DNA of 64,000 bases from Pseudoclavibacter terrae (GCF_008831075.1 NZ_WBJX01000001.1:1250515-1314514), one strand, 5' to 3'. Numbered from the stretch's first letter, positions 17,931 through 26,474 are shown. Program-made: numbers and translations. Notes: generated by a model from the sequence alone, not told the origin.

Positions 17931-18332
17931 TCATGAGGCGAGCCAGAGGCGTCGCTCGGCTTGCGCGTAGTTGGCGGGCTGCTCCATCCACGCCTTCAGG
18001 ATGTCGGAAGTCACCTCGAGCTCCTCGCACCACTTCTCGGGGTTGTCTGGCCAGATGCGGGCGCACCGAGCGACCTGCTCGGCGGTGAGGAGGAGGTTCG
18101 CGGCCCACTGGTCGGCGGCGCGTTCGTTCGGGCCGTCATCGCAGTCATGGCCGAGGGCTGCGTGCGCGAGCTCGTGAGCGAGGACGCAGCGTTCCTTGTC
18201 GGCGGTCAGGTCGTGGTTCAGGGCTATGAGCGATCGGTCGGGATACCACATGCCGGCGAAGTCCCAGTTTCTCCGCTTCCGAATGTCGATCCCGGCGAGC
18301 CAGGCCAAGTTCTCGAAGTGAAAGAGGTGCAT
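17931..18332 (-). CDS. ImmA/IrrE-type metallopeptidase
   Basis: 133 residues from ATG 18332. HELAHAALGHD is the zinc-binding HExxH motif, with NERAADQWAANLLL as the downstream part holding the third ligand. In ICEBs1 and phages such proteases cleave the partner repressor to trigger induction. It follows the repressor gene on the same strand, exactly the expected pair. A longer TTG start at 18383, overlapping the repressor gene, has AGGAG only 1 base away and is less likely. Confidence 0.85.
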   Translation of the reverse strand: MHLFHFENLAWLAGIDIRKRRNWDFAGMWYPDRSLIALNHDLTADKERCVLAHELAHAALGHDCDDGPNERAADQWAANLLLTAEQVARCARIWPDNPEKWCEELEVTSDILKAWMEQPANYAQAERRLWLAS

Positions 18333-18363
18333 GCCGAGAGTGTGAGGCTGACCACCGACATTG

Positions 18364-18795
18364 TCAGTCCGCGTCGGGGTCAAGCTCCTGCTCCGTGGCC
18401 TTCTTTTTCGCTACCTTGCGGCCCTTGTCGATCTCGTCCCAGTCTGGCTCGGCCTCCGCGCGAGGGCGGAACGGGGTCACGTTGTTGTCCAAGGCTTCCT
18501 CAACACGCCTGTTCTCCATCACGTAGATGAAGCGCGCGGATGTCATCAGGTCATCGTCGACTGCCGCTTCGGCCTCGAGCACGATCTCGCTGACGGTGGT
18601 CCCGAGGGCGACGGCGAGCGCATCCATCACGTCTATGTCCATGGGGCGCTTGCCGCGCAGCATCTTGGACAGCTGCGACTGGGACACGCCGGTGGCCGCC
18701 GCGAGCTCTGACTGGGTCACGTCGTAGCGGGCTGCCCTCCCTCGGAGGATGCCGACGATCTCACGGGCCAATTCTGTGGGTGTGTATTCCTGCAC
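18364..18795 (-). CDS. Prophage repressor, XRE-family HTH
   Basis: 143 residues from GTG. The HTH lies near residues 25-75: QSELAAATGVSQSQLSKMLRGKRPMDIDVMDALAVALG. The C-terminal half is acidic then basic (GRKVAKKKATEQELD) and may be the cleavage or recognition part for the ImmA-type partner; there is no LexA-type Ser/Lys protease domain, which fits control by a separate protease. Transcribed away from the early genes across a 77-bp control region. Confidence 0.85.
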   Translation of the reverse strand: MQEYTPTELAREIVGILRGRAARYDVTQSELAAATGVSQSQLSKMLRGKRPMDIDVMDALAVALGTTVSEIVLEAEAAVDDDLMTSARFIYVMENRRVEEALDNNVTPFRPRAEAEPDWDEIDKGRKVAKKKATEQELDPDAD

Positions 18796-18872
18796 GACTC
18801 AGATCATGCCAGATCTGGACCAATTATGCGAGTGCCACCACAACTCATGCCATATGAACTACGCTATTCCAC
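18796..18872. promoter_or_regulatory. Lysogeny control region between repressor and Cro-like genes
   Basis: Holds a perfect 10-bp palindrome CCAGATCTGG (18809-18818) and a repeated TCATGCCAKAT at 18804-18814 and 18845-18855. A TACGCT box (18860-18865) lies 7 bases before ATG 18873, and CATAAT reads leftward just upstream of the palindrome. The words ATATGAACTACG and ACATGAACTACG occur at about 18852 and 18872. These are candidate operators for the repressor and Cro-like protein. Confidence 0.6.
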
Positions 18873-19112
18873 ATGAACTACGAATCTCCCAGCAGCAAGG
18901 CGGCTCGATCCGTACGGGCGCTGCTCGCAGAGAAGCGTGAGTCGATCGAGAGCTTGGCTGAGGCTACAGGGATCGCTCACTCCACGCTGAAGCGACGCCT
19001 GCTCACCATCTCCCCGTTCACCATCGACGAGCTGTCGGTCATTGCAGAGCACTTCGGAGTGCGCGTCCATGACCTCCTCACTCCACCCTCCGAGCGGCTC
19101 GCGGCGGTCTAG
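18873..19112 (+). CDS. Cro-like XRE-family regulator
   Basis: 79 residues, divergent from the repressor. HTH over ESIESLAEATGIAHSTLKRRLLTISPFTIDELSVIAEHFGV, with no other domain. Position and size fit a lytic-side antagonist acting on the shared operators. Confidence 0.8.
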   Translation: MNYESPSSKAARSVRALLAEKRESIESLAEATGIAHSTLKRRLLTISPFTIDELSVIAEHFGVRVHDLLTPPSERLAAV

Positions 19113-19114
19113 TC

Positions 19115-19318
19115 ATGACCACCGCAACCGCCGAGAAGTTCCTCACCACGGACGAGGCAGCAACGCTGCTCAACCTTCGCCCGGGCCTCCTGCGGGAGTG
19201 GCACTACCTCGACAAGCAAGACGGCGGCAACCGAGGGCCGAAGCCCAAGAAGTTCGGCCGCCTCGTCCGCTACCCGGTCAGCGCGATCGACGCCTGGCTC
19301 GCACAGCAAGACCACTAG
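19115..19318 (+). CDS. Excisionase-like HTH_17 protein
   Basis: 67 residues. Winged-helix DNA-binding domain with LTTDEAATLLNLRPGLLREWHYLDKQ and KKFGRLVRYPVSAIDAWLAQQ, the standard excisionase/MerR-like small fold. Two bp after the Cro-like gene. It could direct excision with the integrase or act as a regulator; the sequence alone does not decide. Confidence 0.78.
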   Translation: MTTATAEKFLTTDEAATLLNLRPGLLREWHYLDKQDGGNRGPKPKKFGRLVRYPVSAIDAWLAQQDH

Positions 19319-19327
19319 ACGAAAAGA

Positions 19328-19353
19328 GGCCCCGCAGCTGGAACTGCGAGGCC
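19328..19353 (+). promoter_or_regulatory. Hairpin in leader of the antirepressor gene
   Basis: GGCCCCGCAG pairs with CTGCGAGGCC with one mismatch and a 6-base loop, followed by the AAAGGA ribosome site of the next gene. No T run follows, so it may be an attenuator or mRNA-processing element rather than a terminator. Confidence 0.4.
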
Positions 19354-19371
19354 CACGGAAAGGACAACACC

Positions 19372-20175
19372 TTGTCGCAATCCATCGCCACCCAGCCTAC
19401 CGCCCTCATGCCGTTCTCGTACGGATCGCACGCGGTCCGCACGGTGATCATCGAGGGTGAGCCGTGGTTCGTGCTCGCCGACCTCTGCACGGTGCTCAGC
19501 ATCGAGTCGGTCGCTCGCGTCGCATCCCGCCTCGACGAGGGTGTGCGCTCGAAGCACACCCTTGAAACGGCCGGCGGGCGGCAAGCCATGACGATCGTCA
19601 GCGAAGCCGGCATGTACGACGTCGTCATCCGGTCAGACAAGGCCGAAGCGATCGCCTTCCGCCGTTGGATCACGAGCGAGGTGCTTCCCTCCATCCGGAA
19701 GACGGGCAGCTACGCGGTGAACCCGCCGAGCGGTGCCGAGCTCATGGCGCTCGCCGTGATCGAGGCTCAGCGCACGATCGCGGCCGGGCAGGCCCGGGTC
19801 GCGGAGCTCGAGGAGCAGGCCGCGGAGGACGAACCGAAGGTCGCGTACGTGGACACGTTCGTCGCCGATGGGGATCTGCGCCTCATGCGGAACGTCGCGA
19901 AGTCCCTCGGCGTCAGCGAGAGCCAGCTGCGCGCCGAGCTCGTGAACCACGGCTGGATCTACGTCGAGTCGTCGACCCGCTGGTCCGACTCCGAGCAGCG
20001 CAAGCTCCGCATCTTCCGCTACTCCGCCTACGCGGAGAAGCGCGACTACTTCGCCCCGGTCCCGAACCACGACGCGCCCCGGTTCAAGGGGGAGCTCATG
20101 CACACGTTGAAGGTGACGCCGGCGGGCGCGCTCGCCATCGCCCGCGCTCTGAAGTCCTGGGGTGTGGCGGCATGA
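19372..20175 (+). CDS. Phage antirepressor (BRO-N plus KilAC/ANT domain)
   Basis: 267 residues from TTG 19372, supported by GGAAAGGA 8 bases upstream. BRO-N domain: VIIEGEPWFVLADLCTVLSI, GLDEG-like turn, TIVSEAGMYDVVIRSDKAEA and FRRWITSEVLPSIRKTGSYAV. The C-terminal KilAC/ANT domain has FVADGDLRLMRNVAKSLGVSESQLRAEL and ends TLKVTPAGALAIARAL. Such proteins counter the prophage repressor or regulate early genes. Overlaps the next gene by 4 bases. Confidence 0.9.
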   Translation: MSQSIATQPTALMPFSYGSHAVRTVIIEGEPWFVLADLCTVLSIESVARVASRLDEGVRSKHTLETAGGRQAMTIVSEAGMYDVVIRSDKAEAIAFRRWITSEVLPSIRKTGSYAVNPPSGAELMALAVIEAQRTIAAGQARVAELEEQAAEDEPKVAYVDTFVADGDLRLMRNVAKSLGVSESQLRAELVNHGWIYVESSTRWSDSEQRKLRIFRYSAYAEKRDYFAPVPNHDAPRFKGELMHTLKVTPAGALAIARALKSWGVAA

Positions 20176-20528
20176 CCTACGTCGACTCGCCGTGGCACGC
20201 CGCCGCGCAGCTGCTCGCCCTGATCTTCGCTGTCGTCCTCATGTCGGCGGCCCTGCACCGCATCAGCGACCGCGCGACCCGCGCCCTGGACATGGCCGCG
20301 ATGGCTATCGGGAAGGACGAGTACGTGACCGACTCCTACGACCGCTGGTCAGATCAGCGGCTCATCGACGAAACCGAGCAGGAGAACTGGCGGGCGGCCC
20401 GCATCGGGCAGGCCATCGAGATGCACCCGGACCTCTGGGAGGTGCCCGTGAGCCGCACGTTGTCCGTGCAGGGGCGAACGCGCGTCGAGGCGCTCGAGAA
20501 CGCCGAACCGTACCGGGAGGCGTCATGA
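20172..20528 (+). CDS. Phage hypothetical protein with one membrane segment
   Basis: 118 residues. Residues about 9-27 (AAQLLALIFAVVLMSAALH) form one transmembrane helix; the rest is polar, with SDQRLIDETEQENWRAARIGQ and a C-terminal EALENAEPYREAS. Coupled by 4-base overlaps to both neighbours. No family recognised. Confidence 0.7.
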   Translation: MTYVDSPWHAAAQLLALIFAVVLMSAALHRISDRATRALDMAAMAIGKDEYVTDSYDRWSDQRLIDETEQENWRAARIGQAIEMHPDLWEVPVSRTLSVQGRTRVEALENAEPYREAS

Positions 20529-20713
20529 AGCGGCCCGTTCCGGAGATCTGCCTCTACTGCCGCGACCGCGTCGGCATCAAGCGGTGGATCGTGCCCGAGA
20601 TCACCTACGACGACGAGGGCGAAGGCCCCGAGCACTTCAAGACACAAGACAGCGCAGAGAAGCGCATCGAGCAGTGGTTGGAAGACCACGCAACCGAGTT
20701 GGAGCCAGCATGA
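20525..20713 (+). CDS. Small phage protein with one CxxC
   Basis: 62 residues, acidic, with CLYCRDRVG near the N-terminus, a single CxxC that could be half of a zinc site. Four-base overlaps on both sides mark it as part of the early operon. No family recognised. Confidence 0.65.
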   Translation: MKRPVPEICLYCRDRVGIKRWIVPEITYDDEGEGPEHFKTQDSAEKRIEQWLEDHATELEPA

Positions 20714-21687
20714 ACACCACGACAGAACTCAAGCCGGGACGCATCGTCGTCGACGCGGATGCACCCCGCGAGGTGTGGATGGACGAGCGCGGCGTCGGCG
20801 TGACGGCGTCGGTCGCGAAGGAGATCGCGACCGGCGGACGCTCCGTCTGGGAGAAGCAGCTCGACACGATGCTGAACGGGTCGACGTGGTTCGGGAACGC
20901 GCACACCGAGCGCGGGCACCGCGACGAGGACGACCTCATCGCGCACGCCGCGACCATCGACCCCACGATCGAAGCGAACAGTGCCCTGTGGGCGCACGCC
21001 GACTCGGACGACTACCGCGCCACCCCGGACGGTGTCGGCGACGACTCGGTCGCCGAGGTGAAGTCGCTGAAGGAGGGCGACGGCTTCGGCCCGATCCCCG
21101 CCGACCACTACGCGCAGATGCAGTGGCAGATGTTCGTGCTCGGCAAGTCCCGAGCCCTCTACGTGCGCAAGCGCGACGACGGGAAGGGCGGGGTCGCTGA
21201 CCTCGACGAGAAGTGGGTCGATCGCGACGACGACTACATCGAGTTCCTGAAGGAGCGGGCGGACGCGTTCATCGCGTGGCGTGACGCTGACTGCCCGGAG
21301 TTCGACGACGTCGACGACGTGCTCGGCGACCTCATCCAGGAGGCACTCGAGGCGAAGCAGGGCCTCGCGGCGCCGCAGGCCCGCGACAAGAAGGCCGCCG
21401 CCGCCCTCAAGAAGGCGCTCGAGGCTCGCTCGCACTCCGAGTACGGGGTGACGCTCACCCTGCCGCTCGGCGAGGTGAAGCTCACCGCCGCCTCCCGCGT
21501 CCTCACCCTCGACGAGGAAGCCATCCCCGACCACCTGAAAGCGAAGCGCCACGCGAAGCTCACCGCCGCGAAGACGGCCCGCGACCGCGCCGACGAGCTC
21601 GAGCAGGAACTCGTCCGCGAGTACGGCGTCACCACCCTCGGCACGTCGCAGTCGCTCCGCATCACCACCACGAGGAGCACGAAGTGA
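20710..21687 (+). CDS. YqaJ-like phage exonuclease
   Basis: 325 residues. The PD-(D/E)xK nuclease core shows TASVAKEIATGGRSVWEKQL, NAHTERGHRDEDDLIAH (conserved Glu), DYRATPDGVG and VAEVKSLKEGD (E-x-K), then HYAQMQWQMFVLGKSRALYV. This is the layout of YqaJ/lambda-exo-type 5'-3' exonucleases used for phage recombination. The C-terminal third is a charged helical extension. A RecT-like partner would be expected next door. Confidence 0.88.
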   Translation: MNTTTELKPGRIVVDADAPREVWMDERGVGVTASVAKEIATGGRSVWEKQLDTMLNGSTWFGNAHTERGHRDEDDLIAHAATIDPTIEANSALWAHADSDDYRATPDGVGDDSVAEVKSLKEGDGFGPIPADHYAQMQWQMFVLGKSRALYVRKRDDGKGGVADLDEKWVDRDDDYIEFLKERADAFIAWRDADCPEFDDVDDVLGDLIQEALEAKQGLAAPQARDKKAAAALKKALEARSHSEYGVTLTLPLGEVKLTAASRVLTLDEEAIPDHLKAKRHAKLTAAKTARDRADELEQELVREYGVTTLGTSQSLRITTTRSTK

Positions 21688-22391
21688 GCCAGCAGACAGC
21701 GGAGACGATCGCCGACATCGAGCGCATCGTGCTCGCCTCCGGCCAGTGCGTGCGCACCGCCGAGGTCTTGTTCTCCCAGGACGGGGCGACGTGGTCGCCG
21801 GTGTTCGCGAAGACCGACGACAACCCGGTCCCCGCGTTCATCCGAGCATCCGCGCAGCGCACCGGGACGACCGAGCCGACGGTCGTTTTCCTCTCATGGG
21901 AGGAAGCGATCCCCGCCGACGACGAGTACCACGGCCTGTGGATGCGCCGCCCGATGGCGCTCGCCGGCGCTCGCGCTCGCCGTGACGTGTACCGTCGCGC
22001 GTTCCGCGACCTCGTCGACATCGTCTCGAACCCCGCCGAGGGCGACGATCCCGACATCGAACGTGCAGCCGCGCAGCCCGCCGAGGAGGAGGCGCCGCGC
22101 GACTGGGTCGCCGAACTCACTGCGGCCGCGACACTCGACGAGCTCCGCGAGGTGCACCATGCGGCCAAGAAGGCTCGCGCGATGAAGACGCCGCAGTTCA
22201 AGGCGTGGAAGGCCCGCAAGACTGAACTCGAGGGCCGCGAAGCCGTCGACACCGAACCGGCCGCCCGCGACGCGCTCGCCGCATCCGACGCCTTGCCGGG
22301 AGCCGTCGGCGTCGCGCTGCTCGCCGCCCTCGACGAGGCGCAGGCTCGCCGCGTTCCGACGCCGCTCGACCTCATGCGGGGTCGGCGATGA
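21684..22391 (+). CDS. Phage hypothetical protein, position of a recombination partner
   Basis: 235 residues from GTG overlapping the exonuclease stop. It contains VVFLSWEEAIPADDEYHGLWMRRPMALAGARARRDVYRRAFRDLV (short parts quoted: LWMRRPMALAGARARRD), which faintly recalls the C-terminal part of RecT-like annealases, but the usual RecT core is not evident. The second half is Ala/Glu-rich helix. A single-strand annealing role is only inferred from position. Confidence 0.6.
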   Translation: MSQQTAETIADIERIVLASGQCVRTAEVLFSQDGATWSPVFAKTDDNPVPAFIRASAQRTGTTEPTVVFLSWEEAIPADDEYHGLWMRRPMALAGARARRDVYRRAFRDLVDIVSNPAEGDDPDIERAAAQPAEEEAPRDWVAELTAAATLDELREVHHAAKKARAMKTPQFKAWKARKTELEGREAVDTEPAARDALAASDALPGAVGVALLAALDEAQARRVPTPLDLMRGRR

Positions 22392-22840
22392 CCGGCTACG
22401 TGGACCCCGCGAACGGCGAGGTCGTGGAGTCGCCGATGGAGCTCGTCCCGCTGAACCTCGGCGACCTCGACGAGAACCAGATCGCGCAGCTGATCCCGAC
22501 GCCCCCGCAGGCCGCGGCGGCACTCCAGAAGGCACGCTCGGTGAACTCGCGCATGCCGGGCAAGCTCGACGGTTTCCGCAAGGACCTGCAGACCACGGAG
22601 CGTGAGCTGAAGCTCGCCGTCGCGCTCGAGGTGAAGTCCCTCCGGGAGGACCACCCGAAGGCGACCCTCTCGGAGCTGCGCGAGCTCGCGACCGCTGACG
22701 ACCGGGTGCAGCGGGCCCTCGACGCCCGCGACACGGCCTGGCTGCTCTTCGAGTACGCGAAGGACTGGGCGAAGTCCATCGCCGCCGACATCGAGCTGCT
22801 CCGCAGCATCAACGCAAACTTCCGGATGGAGCACCGATGA
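22388..22840 (+). CDS. Phage hypothetical helical protein
   Basis: 150 residues, mostly helical, with a central KLDGFRKDLQTTERELKLAV that may form a coiled coil. Four-base overlaps on both sides. Often such genes accompany YqaJ exonucleases in actinophages; function unknown. Confidence 0.65.
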   Translation: MTGYVDPANGEVVESPMELVPLNLGDLDENQIAQLIPTPPQAAAALQKARSVNSRMPGKLDGFRKDLQTTERELKLAVALEVKSLREDHPKATLSELRELATADDRVQRALDARDTAWLLFEYAKDWAKSIAADIELLRSINANFRMEHR

Positions 22841-23292
22841 ACGCCCTCGAGCAGGCAGAGAAGCGCGTCCGCGACGCTCAGGCGGACGTGGAGGCCAAGC
22901 GGCAGGTGTTCGCCGCGGCACGGGCTCGCTCGTCCGCGGTCACCCCTGGTGGCCTCGAAGACGTCGACCACGGCGTGCTGTCCGGCACCACCCGGAAGTT
23001 CAGCCAGCGGGCGAACACGCGCCGCATGAACGCCTACGACGCGGAGGCCCGCGCCGCGGGAGCCCTCGACGTCGCCGAGAAGGCCCTCGAAGCCGCCCAC
23101 CGCGGCGTGGAGCTCGCCCACCAGAACGCGCCCATCGAGTACACGCGGGAGCAGCTGGAAGCCGCCACTCACGTCCGCACGTGGCGGGGCTGGGAGCGCA
23201 TCGTCCGCGTCAACCGCTCGTCGGTGAAGGTGTTCCGCGCGGCGGGCGAAGACGATCTCGTGAAGCTCGCGAAGATCCTCGAGGTGCGGTGA
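22837..23292 (+). CDS. Phage hypothetical coiled-coil protein
   Basis: 151 residues. N-terminal heptads (EQAEKRVRDAQADVEAKRQVF), a charged middle, then EYTREQLEAATHVRTWRGWERIVRVNRSSVKV, which looks like a small globular end. No family recognised. Stop overlaps the next ATG by one base. Confidence 0.65.
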   Translation: MNALEQAEKRVRDAQADVEAKRQVFAAARARSSAVTPGGLEDVDHGVLSGTTRKFSQRANTRRMNAYDAEARAAGALDVAEKALEAAHRGVELAHQNAPIEYTREQLEAATHVRTWRGWERIVRVNRSSVKVFRAAGEDDLVKLAKILEVR

Positions 23293-23690
23293 TGGCCGCG
23301 ATCTCGCAGGTCGACCGGCAGCAGATGTACGCCCGCGACGTCCACCGGTGCATCCGGTGCAGCGCCGAGCAGCTGCTCACGTGCCAGCACCGCGCGGCTG
23401 TCGGCATGGGCGGATCCAAGGTTCAGCCGCGCGTCCTCGAGTGCGTCACGGCGTGCCTCGAGTGCAACATGCGCTTCGAGTCGGACCTGCAGGGCGAGGC
23501 CCTGCGCTTCGGGTGGAAGGTGCGCCGGTGGGCGAACGCCGCGGCCGTGCCGGTCTTCTACCCGCTCGAGGGGATCTGGTGCGTGCTCATCAACGACACG
23601 CGCCGACCGATCACAGAGGCCGAGGCGGTCGCGATGATGCACGCCGTCTACGGCCAGGAGCAGTACGAGAAGTGGGGATTGGCAGCATGA
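23292..23690 (+). CDS. HNH-like zinc protein
   Basis: 132 residues. CIRCSAEQL and TACLECNMRF give two CxxC pairs about 30 residues apart, with the histidine-bearing CQHRAAVGMGGSK between them, the arrangement of degenerate HNH endonucleases of phages. It may be a nuclease or just a zinc-binding protein. Overlaps the methyltransferase gene by 4 bases. Confidence 0.7.
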   Translation: MAAISQVDRQQMYARDVHRCIRCSAEQLLTCQHRAAVGMGGSKVQPRVLECVTACLECNMRFESDLQGEALRFGWKVRRWANAAAVPVFYPLEGIWCVLINDTRRPITEAEAVAMMHAVYGQEQYEKWGLAA

Positions 23691-25161
23691 GCGAACTCAT
23701 CGCCTTCGACACATTCGCCGGCACCGGCTGGGGCGTCGCCTGCCACTGGCTCGGCATCCGCGAGTACGGCGTGGAGCTGATGCCCGAGGCTGTCTCGACG
23801 CGGGACGCCGTCGGAATGACGACCGTCTACCGCGATGTCTGGGACGGCATTCTCGACCCCGCGAAGGTGCCAGCGCACGACATCAAGATCTCGTCGCCGC
23901 CGTGCCAGACATTCTCGGCCGCCGGAAACGGTGACGGGCGCCGTGCCCTCGGCGACGTGCTCGCCGCGGTGAAGGCGGGCGTCTACATGCGCCCGCTGGA
24001 TCTCTACGAGCTCACGAAATCGCTCGACCCACGGACGGCGCTCGTGCTCACGCCGCTCGCGCACATCTACCGGGAGCGCCCGCGACTGGTCGCGCTCGAG
24101 CAGGTGCCGCAGGTGCTCCCCGTCTGGGAGGCGTACGCCGCGGTCATGCGCGAGTGGGGCTACTCCGTCGCCGTGGGCGTGCTAAACGCCGAGCAATTCG
24201 GCGTGCCGCAGACCCGCCGCCGCGCCATCCTCGTCGCTCGCCGCGACGGCCGCGAGGCTCGCCTTCCGGCACCGACGCACTCGCGCTACTACTCGCGAGA
24301 CCCGAAGCGCTTAGACGACGGTGTCCTGCCCTGGATCAGCATGCCGACGCGCTCGGCATGGACGGCTTCACCGCTGAGAAGGCGATGGGAAAGGGCATGG
24401 TCGAGCGCTACGGCGAGCGGCCCGGTCGCGACGCGTCACAGCCCGCGTTCACGATCCGGGCAGCAGCCGGTGGCATGGAGCCGGGCGGGTTCATCCTGCG
24501 CTCGAACTACTCCTCGGGGTCCGGTGGCGAAGCGCCCGAGGGCAGCAAGCTGGCGCGCACGGAGCGCTCAATCAACGAACCAGCCACGACCATCACGAGC
24601 AAGGCCGGGTCGATGAGATTCGTTCGCCGCGGCCTTGAGGACCGACCAGCGCCGACCATCACGGGCGGTGGCACCGAGACGGGAGGCGCTGAGCCGATTG
24701 CGAAGCTCGCGCGCTACACGGAGTCCGAGGCATGGGTAGGTGACACGAGGCGACTCTCCATCGAGGAAGCCGCCGTGCTGCAGTCCTACCCGCAGTGGAT
24801 CTTCGACCGGCCCGCTCCGACCGTCGTCGGAACGCGCCGCAGCGAGGGCGGCATGCTCATCGGGCGCCAGCTCGCCGACGGCTCGCGCCGCGACGTGGGC
24901 GGACACCAGACGAGCGTCGGCCTTCGTGAGGGGCAGCTCGAGGGCGTCCGCGTATCGGGCCAGCAGGCGGCCACACTGCAGTCGTACCCGACGCCGTTCC
25001 CGTTCCAGGGCACGAAGGGCAAGCAGTTCCTGCAGGTCGGGAACGCGGTGCCGCCGCTCATGGCGGCCGCGATCCTCGCCGAGCTCATCGCCCCACCCGA
25101 GCCGCTCGACGAGTGGCAGACGGCCTTCCTCGGGTCGACCGCCGACCACTTGGCGGTGTGA
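23687..25161 (+). pseudogene. C5-cytosine DNA methyltransferase, frameshifted
   Basis: The frame from ATG 23687 has motif I (FDTFAGTGWGVACHW), motif IV SSPPCQTFSAAGNG with the catalytic Cys, motif VI as LEQVPQVLP, and motif VIII QTRRRAILVA. After ...GVLPWISM at 24343 the coding sense moves to the next frame, which continues ADALGMDGFTAEKAMGKGM-like sequence, a target-recognition region with repeated PAPTI/TLQSYP blocks, and motif X VGNAVPPLMAAAI. Restoring one base (ATG-GCC for ATG-CC) joins both halves into about 490 residues. As written the enzyme lacks its TRD and motif X and should be inactive; separate translation of the second half from ATG 24358 is possible but has no ribosome site. 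Confidence 0.82.
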
Positions 25162-25164
25162 GCG

Positions 25165-25508
25165 ATGAGCCTTCCAGAGTTCGCGATGACCTACGTCGCC
25201 TACTTCCCGGAGCACGGCGTGCTGAAGGTCGGTCGCGCGTGGATCTGGCAGCGCCTCAACGAGCTCGGCGATCTGGGCGCGCACATCATCGTGCTGCAGC
25301 GCGGCACCGACGCTTCGTGGGAGCGGGAAGCGCTGAAGGTGCTGGCCCGCTGCTTCCCGAAGGCGTTCGCCAACTACATGGACGCCGAGCCCGTCTTGGG
25401 GAAGGGCGGCAAGGGCCACACGGAGTGTTTCGCCGTCGAGGAGTACGACCTGCAGTTCGCGCTCGACAGGTGCATCGAGGGATTCGCGAGAGGGAACGAG
25501 ACAGGTGA
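25165..25508 (+). CDS. T5orf172/GIY-YIG-like phage protein, frame lacks its own stop
   Basis: The N-terminal 110 residues look real: YVAYFPEHGVLKVGRAWIWQRLNEL resembles the opening of the T5orf172 group of GIY-YIG-like domains, with TDASWEREALKVLA following. Coding character ends near GFARGNE; the same frame then stays open to 26160, but that stretch is an obvious shadow of the replication gene. A TGA that would overlap the next GTG as GTGA lies at 25506-25508 in the next frame, so a one-base slip close to the end is suspected. Coordinates end at that expected stop. Confidence 0.5.
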
Positions 25509-26191
25509 GAACGAAGCAACGAATGATCGACGCGAGCGACCTCGCGTCGCCGGAGTACGAGAGGGTGCCGGACGAGGCGAAGCCGACAGCGGTGGGCCTG
25601 TGGTTGCATCTGGACCCGCTGGGGCGGGGGCCGATGGACCCGGAGTGGATCGCGGAACGCGTCTACCCGAGGCGGGACCGGACGGTGGCAGCCGAGATGG
25701 TCTTCGAGCACCTCGTGATGCTGATCGATGCGGGCTTCCTCGCCACCTACGAAGCGGATGGCTTCGAGTGGTTGCAGCTCTCTCGGCCGTTGAAGGTCGA
25801 CAAGCGGGGCGTGACGATCACGACTCCGGACCCGCCAGGGCAGTTTCCATGGACGTCCATGGCTGGGGGGAGAGAGGGCGCGAGGGAGCGAGCGAGAGCC
25901 GAGGTGCGGGCCGAGCGGGAGGCGAGCGCAGCGGGCTGGGATGCGGTGCAGCGAGACCGCAGACGCGAGGTGCGCCGCCCGGACAAGCCGTTGACGCTCA
26001 GCGCACCGCCTGCGTTCTGCCACGAGCACATGCCGGCAGGCTCCGGCGGCACCCCCTGCGGACCTTGCAGAGACACCCGCATCGTTCGCGAGGACTGGCT
26101 GAGATCCGCCATCTACGAACAGAAGCTCACGACCTTCTACGAGCAAGGAGAAGCAGATGACTGGCACGGCGCCGACCTCAACACGTTCTGA
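25505..26191 (+). CDS. Phage replication initiator-like winged-helix protein
   Basis: 228 residues from GTG (or ATG 25523). MIDASDLASPEYERVPDEAKPTAVGLWLHLDPLGRGPMDPEWIAERVYP follows the common phage pattern 'R-MI-DFF...ARLLFIGLWTLADDYGR' (here GLWLHLDPLGRG), a winged helix seen in replication initiators. The second half is Arg/Glu-rich with CHEHMPAGSGGTPCGPCRD, a possible zinc knuckle. Probably recruits replication proteins to the phage origin. Ends 35 bp inside the next gene. Confidence 0.72.
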   Translation: MRTKQRMIDASDLASPEYERVPDEAKPTAVGLWLHLDPLGRGPMDPEWIAERVYPRRDRTVAAEMVFEHLVMLIDAGFLATYEADGFEWLQLSRPLKVDKRGVTITTPDPPGQFPWTSMAGGREGARERARAEVRAEREASAAGWDAVQRDRRREVRRPDKPLTLSAPPAFCHEHMPAGSGGTPCGPCRDTRIVREDWLRSAIYEQKLTTFYEQGEADDWHGADLNTF

Positions 26192-26474
26192 AGCTCCCGC
26201 ACCGGTCCGTCTGGCCTACGTGGTGTCTCAGGACAAGGCCAACGAACTCGAGGCGGCCGCAGACCGGAAGGGTGTCGCTCCTGGCGTGCTGATGCTCATG
26301 GCCTTCGAGTGGGCGATCGCTGATCCCGTGCCGCCGTCCATCGTCGTCATCACCACCGAGCAGAGCAACGACATCGTCCGTCTCATCCGAGCGGACTTCG
26401 ATAACACCACGATCGCTGACTGGGTGCACGTAGCTGTGTCCACCGTCGAGGCGATCCGAAAGGAGATGGCCTGA
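26157..26474 (+). CDS. Phage hypothetical protein, possible HTH
   Basis: 105 residues. DIVRLIRADFDNTTIADWVHVAVSTVEAIRKEMA at the end reads like a helix-turn-helix (short part: ADWVHVAVSTVEAIRK). The N-terminal half is a small helical domain. Overlaps the preceding gene by 35 bp. Confidence 0.6.
   Translation: MTGTAPTSTRSEAPAPVRLAYVVSQDKANELEAAADRKGVAPGVLMLMAFEWAIADPVPPSIVVITTEQSNDIVRLIRADFDNTTIADWVHVAVSTVEAIRKEMA

Noticed and set aside
18333-18383. Longer ImmA-type start at TTG 18383
   Set aside because: Overlaps the repressor gene, its AGGAG is only 1 base from the codon, and the added residues do not resemble the family.
25510-26160. C-terminal continuation of the T5orf172-like frame
   Set aside because: Composition is that of a frame shadow; the replication-like gene in the other frame has the real coding signal.
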